From: a virus
IMG/VR virus record: IMGVR_UViG_3300008117_001337
Coordinates: 1-20,896 of that record
Direction: 5' to 3' (one strand)
DNA: 20,896 nucleotides
This document shows positions 15,171 to 20,896 of the stretch, piece by piece. The position numbers were made by a program, and so were the translations under genes. Position 1 is the stretch's first letter, and every line of letters starts with the position of its first letter. The notes below the pieces were generated by a model. The model was not told the origin of the DNA. It saw nothing but the letters and a program-made list of their open reading frames with translations, and did not search any database.

Positions 15171-15314
15171 TTATTTAGCCATCATATACAATCCTACATT
15201 TGCTAAAGCATATCCAAAGTAGCAAAGACTCATTCCACCGTTGCCTACATAAAATTGTTCAGCACTTATATACGCATAAATGAGTCCTGTAATGATAATT
15301 AGTATATGACTCAT
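15171..15314 (-). CDS. Small membrane protein, unknown function
   Basis: 47 residues. Two hydrophobic segments, about 3-16 (H-I-L-I-I-I-T-G-L-I-Y-A-Y-I) and 29-45 (S-L-C-Y-F-G-Y-A-L-A-N-V-G-L-Y), with a short polar turn E-Q-F-Y-V-G-N-G between them suggest a hairpin in the membrane. I recall similar short proteins with G-Y-A-x-x-N-V-G-L in aquatic phages, without a role. The ATG at 15312-15314 follows the preceding gene's stop (15315-15317) with no spacer, so translation is probably coupled. It ends next to the terminator and is the last gene of the leftward operon. The possibility of a second holin or antiholin is open. Confidence 0.6.
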   Translation of the reverse strand: MSHILIIITGLIYAYISAEQFYVGNGGMSLCYFGYALANVGLYMMAK

Positions 15315-15470
15315 TTACTCACCTTCTTCATCCCATTCTATCATTACTCTAAGAATTGCAAGATCAAGAAGGAGTATCCACCCCTTCCCTTTCCTACCAA
15401 TCTGTTTATAACTCATGTGTTCAAATCCTACATTAACTCCACTAATAAATTCTGATCCAAAATAATACAT
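15315..15470 (-). CDS. Small protein of unknown function
   Basis: 51 residues. The start M-Y-Y-F-G-S-E-F-I-S-G-V-N-V-G-F is aromatic and Gly-rich; the middle is basic (Y-K-Q-I-G-R-K-G-K-G-W), followed by a hydrophobic stretch I-L-L-L-D-L-A-I-L-R-V and an acidic tail W-D-E-E-G-E. The hydrophobic run is short and carries an Asp, so a membrane helix is doubtful. The start overlaps the HNH nuclease stop as TAATG. I do not recognise it. Confidence 0.55.
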   Translation of the reverse strand: MYYFGSEFISGVNVGFEHMSYKQIGRKGKGWILLLDLAILRVMIEWDEEGE

Positions 15471-15928
15471 TAGTTTACCTCGCCTTTCATAAAATCATAC
15501 AGCTTTTTAATTTCATCTACACTAGCATTTCCTTTTAACATATTTGCTCTATTGGATATAATTTGAATATTTCCTTTTACATACCCAAGATCAGGTATAA
15601 TCTTATCAATAGATGGTGCATAGTTATGGTCATTTATTTTAAAAGGTACTTTAAATACAGGGCAGATATCAGGAATAATAATATCAGATATTTCTATCGT
15701 AAATGGAATACCCTTTACTTTAGCTCTAACTTTTGTTCTATGCCATATATTATACTCTCTACTTTTTTGTCTATAACTTTCTTTAGATATAGGCTTTCTG
15801 CAAGATTTACATACAGTATTAATACCCTCTTTACATCCTTTGTGTTTATGGTACTCAGAAAATAATTTCCAAGTACCACATTTAACACATTTTCTACTTC
15901 CATTATTAATGAGATTTACATTAGCCAT
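15470..15928 (-). CDS. HNH endonuclease, homing-type, with zinc ribbon
   Basis: 152 residues. C14-x2-C17 and C40-x2-C43 form an N-terminal zinc ribbon. The C-terminal nuclease core has C89-P90, P-S-I-D at 105-108, G-Y-V-x-G-N at 115-120 and N-R-A-N-M-L-K at 126-132, matching the HNH family common in phage genomes, in which the first His is replaced by Asp (D108). Such enzymes usually act as selfish homing nucleases that cut related phages. It has its own promoter at 15949-15977 and a strong Shine-Dalgarno (AAGGAG, complement of 15935-15940), unlike the other - strand genes, which are packed by overlaps. This supports a cassette inserted between the reductase and the small genes. An in vivo role in DNA processing is also possible. 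Confidence 0.85.
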   Translation of the reverse strand: MANVNLINNGSRKCVKCGTWKLFSEYHKHKGCKEGINTVCKSCRKPISKESYRQKSREYNIWHRTKVRAKVKGIPFTIEISDIIIPDICPVFKVPFKINDHNYAPSIDKIIPDLGYVKGNIQIISNRANMLKGNASVDEIKKLYDFMKGEVN

Positions 15929-15948
15929 TTATTACTCCTTATACACAT

Positions 15949-15977
15949 ATTATAACATATATGTGAGATAAAGTCAA
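15949..15977 (-). promoter_or_regulatory. Sigma70 promoter with extended -10 before HNH gene
   Basis: On the - strand, TTGACT (complement of 15972-15977), a 17-base spacer, then TATAAT (complement of 15949-15954), with TG one base before it (extended -10). It fills most of the 54-base gap between the reductase and the HNH gene. Transcription should start near 15942, giving a leader of about 14 bases including the Shine-Dalgarno. It has the same design as the promoter at 8254-8282. Confidence 0.85.
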
Positions 15978-15982
15978 GCTAT

Positions 15983-17920
15983 TTATGTAAGTTCACAACT
16001 TGATCCACTACAAGCCAAGTTATCTTTAGCTTCTGTATGGTCGTCAGTTTCAATTACTTTCGTTAAGTCTATCTCTTGAAGATGTTTAAACATTTCATCG
16101 AAGATTTCTTTAGTACAGTCTTCAAATGGAGCTTGTTGATAAGTGCCTCCATTATAAGGTAGTACAGAGATACCAGTATAGTTATAACGATTCTCCCACA
16201 TCCACTTACCACATTCTTCCCACTCATCATCTTTTAATGAAATGGTACAAGAAACATTGTGTTTATTATCACCTCTATCATGACCATAAGCTACCCACTC
16301 TAAGTTAAATTTCTTAACTCGTTCTAAGATTTCTTTATAGCTTTCAGTACGAAGGATAGAACCTTCAGGAGCTTTCTGAGGGAAACTCATAACAGCTTCT
16401 AAGTGTGGTTTCCATACACAGTCTTCAATTAAAGCAGGTACAGTTGAAGTCATATATCTGTATAATGGTTCATTCTTACCTACACGCATACGGCGAATAT
16501 AGTAATCATTATGCCAAGCATGAATACCACTACTGCTACCAAGTACCAAAGAAGTAGTGCCAGCAGGCTTAACAGTAGTAATTCTTGCAGACTCATTGAT
16601 GCCAATAATATTCGCAACTCGTTTATTTTCTTCTTTAGCCTCACCTGCAGCCTCCGCTAAGTTTAATTTAAGAACACCCCCTGAAGCAATACCTGTCATA
16701 GAAACACCAAGTAGTGCATCCTCTTCAGAAGTTTCTTTCCATACACTTCTTAGATAATGGAAGTCAGTGTAGCCAGCTTGTAATGTACCAATGAATGCTG
16801 CAGCCCTAACACGAGCATTAAGTGTGTCTTGAGTTGTTACATCTGATACATTAACTTCAACTAGATTACAATAGGAGTTAGGTCTTAAACTAATTTCAGC
16901 ACATGGATTAGTACCTACATCATAGTTATTAGTCCAAAATACTCCAGGTTCTCCTGCACCTGATTGTTCTACTCGTTTCCAAATGGAAGACCACTCTTCT
17001 TCTGTAATCTCTTCACGATTTAAAGCTACTGAATTATTAGCTCTACCTCGTTGTGGATTAAGTTCCCACCAGTCACCACTCTTAGCTGACATCATGTCCA
17101 TATCATCTTTATCGAATAAAGAGATTAGGGCAGCTCTACGAATACCACCTGAGAGTACTGCATCAGCAATATGACAGATCATATCATGTACTTCGATAGG
17201 TTCTAGCTTACGACCAACAGCATTGTTTAACACACTACGAAGCTTATCTAAACAGATGCGTAATGGGTCAGGACCAGGAGCCTTACCACCTGAAGTGATT
17301 AGTCTAGCACCTTTAGGTCTAATGTCTCTAAAGTCAAATACTGGATCAGATTTACCAAGTGTATAGGCTTTAATTAATACTTTAACAGCATCAGCCCAAC
17401 CCTCAATAGAATCTCCTACCAAGAATCGTCGTTGTTTAGCGGATGGACCAACGATAGTAGGGAGTCTATCTGTATGTCTGCGTTGTACGCTAAAGCCCAC
17501 ACCACTTCCCCCAAGTAAGTTAAACATGGTCTCGCTGAAAACGGCAGGATGATCGACAGGGGAATAAGCACAATTGAACATACGATTATTACTGAGTTCA
17601 ATAGGAGTGCCACCGAACTGTAAGCTACGCATAGAAGGCAATACTTGACGATTGTAAACATATTTGTAAACATCTTTAATTTCCTCTTTTAACTGTGGAT
17701 ACTTCTTCATGTGCATGACCATGTTACGACTTACTAACTCTTCCCAAGTTTCTCTGCGTTGGGTTTCAGGGACATACTTAGCATATTTATTAAATATGGT
17801 GATGTCACTTAATATCTTCTGACTTTTATCCATTATCTTCTTTCTTATAGCGTAGTTATATAAATTAATCGGAGGAAGTTGTTCAATAATCTTTTCTTGT
17901 AATTCAGTTAATGTTATCAT
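15983..17920 (-). CDS. nrdJ: Class II (B12-dependent) ribonucleotide reductase
   Basis: 645 residues, of the monomeric ribonucleoside-triphosphate reductase type known from Lactobacillus leichmannii (about 740 residues), so somewhat short. Key residues are in place: C117 in F-N-C-A-Y, N338-P-C340-A-E342 with C340 as the thiyl-radical cysteine, C351 eleven residues later as partner for C117, P-A-G-T-T-S near 450, and a C-terminal C637-x4-C642 pair that shuttles electrons. It uses adenosylcobalamin to turn ribonucleotides into deoxyribonucleotides, needing neither oxygen nor an iron subunit. The enzyme supplies dNTPs for phage replication. The start overlaps the DUF3310 gene as ATGA, so both are co-expressed. 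It is followed by the 54-base promoter gap. Confidence 0.93.
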   Translation of the reverse strand: MITLTELQEKIIEQLPPINLYNYAIRKKIMDKSQKILSDITIFNKYAKYVPETQRRETWEELVSRNMVMHMKKYPQLKEEIKDVYKYVYNRQVLPSMRSLQFGGTPIELSNNRMFNCAYSPVDHPAVFSETMFNLLGGSGVGFSVQRRHTDRLPTIVGPSAKQRRFLVGDSIEGWADAVKVLIKAYTLGKSDPVFDFRDIRPKGARLITSGGKAPGPDPLRICLDKLRSVLNNAVGRKLEPIEVHDMICHIADAVLSGGIRRAALISLFDKDDMDMMSAKSGDWWELNPQRGRANNSVALNREEITEEEWSSIWKRVEQSGAGEPGVFWTNNYDVGTNPCAEISLRPNSYCNLVEVNVSDVTTQDTLNARVRAAAFIGTLQAGYTDFHYLRSVWKETSEEDALLGVSMTGIASGGVLKLNLAEAAGEAKEENKRVANIIGINESARITTVKPAGTTSLVLGSSSGIHAWHNDYYIRRMRVGKNEPLYRYMTSTVPALIEDCVWKPHLEAVMSFPQKAPEGSILRTESYKEILERVKKFNLEWVAYGHDRGDNKHNVSCTISLKDDEWEECGKWMWENRYNYTGISVLPYNGGTYQQAPFEDCTKEIFDEMFKHLQEIDLTKVIETDDHTEAKDNLACSGSSCELT

Positions 17921-18123
17921 GTTTTCAATTCTTTTAATAGCTCTACATAGTGAATGACTTTATCTAGGTCAGCTTTACCACCCTTGTCTTTCCATCTGCA
18001 GATATATTTAATTATGTTTCCTTCTATAAAAGGTATATTGTTTTTAGTTATAAACTCTATGGGTTGTATAGTAAATTTCTTATAATGGTCTCCTCCTACT
18101 TGTTTACTAAGCGATGTTGACAT
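17917..18123 (-). CDS. DUF3310 protein (nucleotide-metabolism associated)
   Basis: 68 residues from ATG at 18121-18123, which has a good Shine-Dalgarno (AGGAG, about seven bases upstream). A longer frame to 18210 would lie inside the exonuclease gene and has no family likeness, so the short start is preferred. The core V-G-G-D-H-Y-K-K-F, P-I-E-F-I, G-N-I-I-K-Y-I-C-R-W-K-D-K-G-G and D-L-D-K-V-I-H-Y-V is the DUF3310 signature. DUF3310 is the domain found in T7 gp1.7, a nucleotide kinase, and in many phages. Being in front of the reductase supports a role in nucleotide supply. Its start overlaps the end of the exonuclease gene by 17 bases. Confidence 0.85.
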   Translation of the reverse strand: MSTSLSKQVGGDHYKKFTIQPIEFITKNNIPFIEGNIIKYICRWKDKGGKADLDKVIHYVELLKELKT

Positions 18124-18859
18124 ACTTCTCTCCTGTTTTATGGCTAATACTCTTAGTACCTCTGAACCAATTTCCACATCCTTGGCATTGGAAGCGTTGA
18201 TACTTAGCATTAGTTGTTATTGCATATCCTCTCTTCTGATGATGTTTTCCACCACAATTAGGGCAGACTAAACCATCTTCAGATAAGACAGATAAATTCA
18301 AGTGATTCTTAATCCATGGTTTAAAGCGTTGATAGACATTCTCTAAGAGCACTACATCATTCTTATTGTACTTCTCCATTGTCTTCCAAGCTTGTGGGTC
18401 TTTGTTTAAACATTTAATCCAAAGCTCATGTCCTTCATGTGCTACTTTCTTACCAAGTCCTAAAGCTTGAGAAACATAGTCTAGTTTGTTAGAAACAAAT
18501 CTAAACTGTCTCTTAGCAACTTGCAATAGATCAATCTGTTTAAATGGAGCAGGAGGTGTCATACCATTTAAGATAAAGTCTTTATTGAGGGTAGGAATAT
18601 CGAATCTAGCCCCATTATAGTGAATGACTGCATCAGCCTCGTCTAGAAGTTTGTGAATACCTTGTAGCATCTTCTTTTGTGACGACTTATTCACTGAATC
18701 AAATATAACTTCTTTCTTACCTAACCACTTTGCTGCATAGCAGAGTGTTGTAGAGCTTTCAAGGATTTGATTCAATCCAATGTTCTGATCCCAAATACCC
18801 CACGCATGGACAGTATTGGGACTTGTCTCTATATCTAGCAATAGTATTTTACTCGTCAT
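18107..18859 (-). CDS. DEDD-family 3'-5' exonuclease with zinc ribbon
   Basis: 250 residues from ATG 18857-18859, chosen over the ATG at 18874 because GGAG lies nine bases before it. RNase H-like (RNase_H_2) exonuclease: L-L-L-D9-I-E11 (Exo I), Y-N-G-A-R-F-D87 (Exo II) and Y164-x3-D168 (Exo III, DEDDy form), with two-metal chemistry expected. A C-terminal zinc ribbon, C199-x2-C202 and C225-x2-C228, with several aromatic residues between, probably binds DNA. It could proofread or trim DNA ends; no polymerase domain is present here, so it is not simply the exonuclease half of a polymerase. It overlaps genes on both sides (11 bases upstream, 17 downstream). Confidence 0.85.
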   Translation of the reverse strand: MTSKILLLDIETSPNTVHAWGIWDQNIGLNQILESSTTLCYAAKWLGKKEVIFDSVNKSSQKKMLQGIHKLLDEADAVIHYNGARFDIPTLNKDFILNGMTPPAPFKQIDLLQVAKRQFRFVSNKLDYVSQALGLGKKVAHEGHELWIKCLNKDPQAWKTMEKYNKNDVVLLENVYQRFKPWIKNHLNLSVLSEDGLVCPNCGGKHHQKRGYAITTNAKYQRFQCQGCGNWFRGTKSISHKTGEKYVNIA

Positions 18860-19088
18860 TAAACTGTTCTCCATTAGGTTTAGCTACACCATCTTTAAAT
18901 CGTTTCTCTACTTCACCTGTGCTTTTATTCAACTCATACTCATAATGGTCTCCTGTGTTACCATTCTGCGAGATCACATCAATTCTTGATTGCTTCTTAC
19001 CGAATATGCGTTCAAAGTTTTCTTCACCTTGTTTAGTAAAGAATCCTTTTGTTTGAATGCTGTCACCTGTTATATCATTCTTACTCAT
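18849..19088 (-). CDS. Unknown small acidic protein
   Basis: 79 residues, polar and charged with no membrane segment. Contains F-T-K-Q-G-E-E-N-F-E-R-I-F-G-K-K near 17-32 and a later strand-like G-D-H-Y-E-Y-E-L-N-K-S-T-G-E-V-E, suggesting a small mixed fold. No named family is recognised. It overlaps the neighbouring genes by 8 and 11 bases, so it belongs to the replication operon. Confidence 0.55.
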   Translation of the reverse strand: MSKNDITGDSIQTKGFFTKQGEENFERIFGKKQSRIDVISQNGNTGDHYEYELNKSTGEVEKRFKDGVAKPNGEQFNDE

Positions 19089-19314
19089 ATGATAATTCCC
19101 TTACTTTTTTAAACACTTCTCGTCTGTCGCTAAACTTATAAGAACCATCCAAATGTAAAAAGAAAGCAGTCCAACCATGATTGGCATGGAATGTTCCTGT
19201 CACTTCTTTTCCGTTAATAGTATCAAAATAAATCCAAGGATAGTTAGCCGCAAAAGTTACATCTATACCTATCTTTTTAAGCCTAGCCCTAAATTTTGAT
19301 AATCTATCAGTCAT
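19081..19314 (-). CDS. Conserved phage protein of unknown function
   Basis: 77 residues. The pattern R-L-S-K-F-R-A-R-L-K-K-I-G-I, then N-Y-P-W-I-Y-F-D, G-T-F-H-A-N-H-G-W-T-A-F-F and Y-K-F-S-D-R-R-E-V-F-K-K-V-R is one I recall from hypothetical proteins of many tailed phages, including T4-like ones. The aromatic centre and basic ends suggest a compact nucleic-acid-binding or regulatory fold, but that is inference. It overlaps both neighbours by a few bases. Confidence 0.6.
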   Translation of the reverse strand: MTDRLSKFRARLKKIGIDVTFAANYPWIYFDTINGKEVTGTFHANHGWTAFFLHLDGSYKFSDRREVFKKVRELSYE

Positions 19315-19502
19315 TGTAACTTCCCTTCATATACCCAATCAGGAAGATAGTGCAGGTATATCTCATGACCTTCTTCCGTTTGTTCTAGTACACAATTTCT
19401 TACTATATAATTTGCTACCATCTTTAATAATATTTCTTCTTCTTGCTCATCTATCTCTACACTCTCGAAAGAGCCATCAGCTTTTAGTCCTTTTACTAAC
19501 AC
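19311..19502 (-). CDS. Unknown small acidic protein
   Basis: 63 residues, GTG start at 19500-19502, preceded by a purine-rich GGAAAGGG that can serve as Shine-Dalgarno. It overlaps the HNH gene end by 26 bases. Composition is acidic (V-E-I-D-E-Q-E-E-E near 16-24) with a helical segment and a Tyr/Trp-rich tail (H-Y-L-P-D-W-V-Y). A later ATG in frame would give a shorter protein of 36 residues. No family is recognised. Confidence 0.5.
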   Translation of the reverse strand: MLVKGLKADGSFESVEIDEQEEEILLKMVANYIVRNCVLEQTEEGHEIYLHYLPDWVYEGKLQ

Positions 19503-19854
19503 GCTTTACCCTTTCCGTTTTTGTTTTTTCGTCATGACAACCTTTGCAGAGTACTTGTAGATTATCCGATGAACAAAAGAGCCGTGCAATAAATATATCC
19601 CACGACTCGAATCCTTTTTTAGGGCACACCACAGGAAGTATGTGATCCACCTGAACCTCCTTAGCAGGGAAATGCCCTTTGCATCCAGCACATTCATAGT
19701 GCATAGCCAAGCGTTGAGATTTGTCGTTAATTTTTTTACCAACTTGAGCTTCTTTAAGAGATTCATATTTTGGGGGATACCTTCTAAAACCACCTCGTAA
19801 GGTAGAAGTTATAAATGATTTTAAGCGACCTTCAGTCCATTCCTTATTCGCCAT
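19477..19854 (-). CDS. HNH endonuclease, replication-operon type
   Basis: 125 residues from ATG 19852-19854 (M-A-N-K-E-W-T-E-G-R); the frame is open 12 codons further, but that part lies inside the exonuclease gene. C55-x2-C58 and C103-x2-C106 form the zinc frame around the HNH core V-D70-H71-I-L-P-V-V, N98-L-Q-V-L and C106-H107. Nucleases with this start and core are regular members of podovirus replication operons next to the 5'-3' exonuclease, where they could resolve DNA branches or cut host DNA, the job T7 endonuclease I has in T7. That comparison is inference. The start overlaps the exonuclease end by 11 bases. Confidence 0.88.
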   Translation of the reverse strand: MANKEWTEGRLKSFITSTLRGGFRRYPPKYESLKEAQVGKKINDKSQRLAMHYECAGCKGHFPAKEVQVDHILPVVCPKKGFESWDIFIARLFCSSDNLQVLCKGCHDEKTKTERVKRVSKRTKS

Positions 19855-20518
19855 TAGATAGTCTTTCAAAATGATGTTGATAGTCATCATCTAGTGATCT
19901 CAAGATGTATAAACATCTTCCATTCATTATCATCCACTCATCATTTTCATACATCTCTCTAACAGTAGAAAACATTTCTTGTTCTGTAAAACACTCAGCA
20001 AGGGCTTTCTTAGCCTTTACTGGTCCAATTCCTGCTATACCTTTTATGTTATCAGAAGTATCACCTGTCAATAGTTGAGTATAAAAGTTTCTAAGTCCAG
20101 TTTCTTCATCTACTTCATAGAACTCTTTTTTAACGAAGTTGTAGTGCTTTCCAGGCACTTGCAATAGGTCTTTATCTATGGAACAAATGAGACTAGATTC
20201 ATTTTGATTAATACCAAGATAATCGTCTGCTTCCATTCCAGTAGCCACTGTTCCTTGCCAACTCTCTACAAGATAGTCTCGAAGAAATTGTAGGTGCTTA
20301 GGTTTGGTTGCAGTACGATTAGCCTTGTATTCAGGATAGACTTGCTTCCTGAAATTGTCAGGAGATGTCAAGAATAATTTATACTCAGTAGCTTCTACTT
20401 CATTTAAAGTATTCTCAATCATCTCATTGACACGATAGACGGCAATAGCCTCGTTGTCATTCTCTGTGGTACAAGCCACACGAAATGCGAATATATCTCC
20501 GTCTAGTAAAGCTTCCAT
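19844..20518 (-). CDS. 5'-3' exonuclease / flap endonuclease (T7 gp6-like)
   Basis: 224 residues. Metal-binding acidic residues lie in order: D6 and D8 in L-D-G-D, E96-A-D98-D99, D115-K-D117 and G152-D153-x2-D156-N. The Y-K-A-N-R motif at 64-68 and the helix-hairpin-helix segment G-I-A-G-I-G-P-V-K-A-K-K at about 160-171 are typical of the FEN/5'-3' exonuclease family. It removes RNA primers and helps degrade host DNA, feeding nucleotides to the reductase downstream. Start overlaps the previous stop as TAATG (20516-20520). Slightly short but complete. Confidence 0.93.
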   Translation of the reverse strand: MEALLDGDIFAFRVACTTENDNEAIAVYRVNEMIENTLNEVEATEYKLFLTSPDNFRKQVYPEYKANRTATKPKHLQFLRDYLVESWQGTVATGMEADDYLGINQNESSLICSIDKDLLQVPGKHYNFVKKEFYEVDEETGLRNFYTQLLTGDTSDNIKGIAGIGPVKAKKALAECFTEQEMFSTVREMYENDEWMIMNGRCLYILRSLDDDYQHHFERLSNGE

Positions 20519-20880
20519 TAATCTACTTCGCCATCAGCTTCTTTAGAGAAGACATAAGCCTCGAATTGTTTAGCAGTGTTGATAACCTCACTTACTGGTT
20601 TACCTTGACCTAACAATTCCACCGCAGTTGATAGAGAAGATTGACGAATAATATACACTTGTCGTCTAGCTCTTTCTTCTGCTGTCTCATAATTACTACC
20701 AATGACTTTACCACCGCCACCAGTTGACTTAGTAGCTTCAACTCTAGGAGGTGCATCACCTTCTTTAGCAATAGCTTTCCACTGCCAGTAATCACCTTCT
20801 TTAACTGTGACTACATCGACACGATCACCTTTGGCATAGCCCTGAATATCCTTAAATACAGCAGGGTTACTAAATGACAT
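20518..20880 (-). CDS. Possible ssDNA-binding protein, uncertain
   Basis: 120 residues. It begins M-S-F-S-N-P-A-V-F-K-D-I-Q-G-Y and has two strand-rich stretches (D-R-V-D-V-V-T-V-K, Y-W-Q-W-K-A-I-A) in the first half, followed by a Gly-rich loop and then a helix E-T-A-E-E-R-A-R-R-Q-V-Y-I-I-R-Q-S-S. I recall similar proteins at this position in podoviruses, in front of the exonuclease, sometimes labelled single-stranded DNA binding. The beta-rich half is compatible with an OB fold, but this is inference. It lies 16 bases from the window end, so upstream promoter sequences are not visible; a weak purine run precedes the ATG. Confidence 0.55.
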   Translation of the reverse strand: MSFSNPAVFKDIQGYAKGDRVDVVTVKEGDYWQWKAIAKEGDAPPRVEATKSTGGGGKVIGSNYETAEERARRQVYIIRQSSLSTAVELLGQGKPVSEVINTAKQFEAYVFSKEADGEVD

Positions 20881-20896
20881 AAGCTTCTTGCCTTGC

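Noticed and set aside
15563-15865. 100-residue + strand ORF opposite the HNH gene
   Set aside because: Antisense to a gene with clear zinc and HNH motifs, promoter and Shine-Dalgarno; the translation is Tyr/Ile/Phe-rich with no family likeness.
18124-18210. Upstream extension of the DUF3310 gene to 18210
   Set aside because: The added 29 residues lie within the exonuclease gene and have no family likeness, while the ATG at 18121-18123 has a strong Shine-Dalgarno.
1-20896. tRNA genes, CRISPR arrays, insertion sequences, integrase or attachment sites
   Set aside because: Intergenic space is almost nil (largest gaps 63 and 54 bases, both promoter regions), and no inverted-repeat-flanked transposase, repeat-spacer pattern or recombinase motif was seen.

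Overview
This window is part of the genome of a tailed bacteriophage, most likely a short-tailed podovirus of an aquatic Gram-negative bacterium. The basis is a T7-like tail and internal-virion gene set (tail tubular A and B homologues, three internal virion or ejection proteins, one with a lytic transglycosylase domain), a lysis cassette, and a replication and nucleotide block. The DNA is AT-rich and genes are packed with 1 to 4 base stop/start overlaps. The small accessory proteins resemble ones I associate with marine and freshwater phages. The host cannot be read from the sequence. A class II, B12-dependent ribonucleotide reductase means the host must have or acquire cobalamin.

Left arm, + strand, 22-15144. 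First come two adhesin genes: an Ala/Ser/Thr-rich tail fibre, then a large glycine-rich, LamG-like, SPRY protein whose reading frame is broken near 2669. Next is a small conserved protein, then a lysis region: a truncated-looking micro-ORF, a SprT-like HExxH protein, a secreted Cys-containing protein, a GTA-type holin and an M15 peptidase endolysin. Four tiny lysine-rich genes (7527-8245) follow. A perfect-consensus sigma70 promoter (TTGACA-17-TGnTATAAT) then opens a second late operon: tail tubular A, tail tubular B (also frame-broken, near 9920), a collar-type short fibre, a possible GNAT-like protein and three internal virion proteins.

A hairpin terminator at 15150-15168 separates the convergent arms. 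Right arm, - strand, read from 20880 to 15171: a possible DNA-binding protein, a 5'-3' exonuclease, an HNH nuclease, three small unknowns, a DEDD 3'-5' exonuclease with zinc ribbon, a DUF3310 protein, class II ribonucleotide reductase, a second HNH nuclease with its own sigma70 promoter, and two small proteins. This arm degrades DNA, supplies dNTPs and processes DNA; the left arm builds the virion and lyses the cell.

The most notable irregularities are two frame breaks in essential-looking virion genes. At both, a block of about 40-50 residues appears to be missing rather than a single base. Also notable are the quartet of lysine-rich micro-genes and two host-type promoters of the same design. 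I see no tRNA, CRISPR, insertion sequence, integrase or reverse transcriptase. No stretch over 300 bases lacks a gene.
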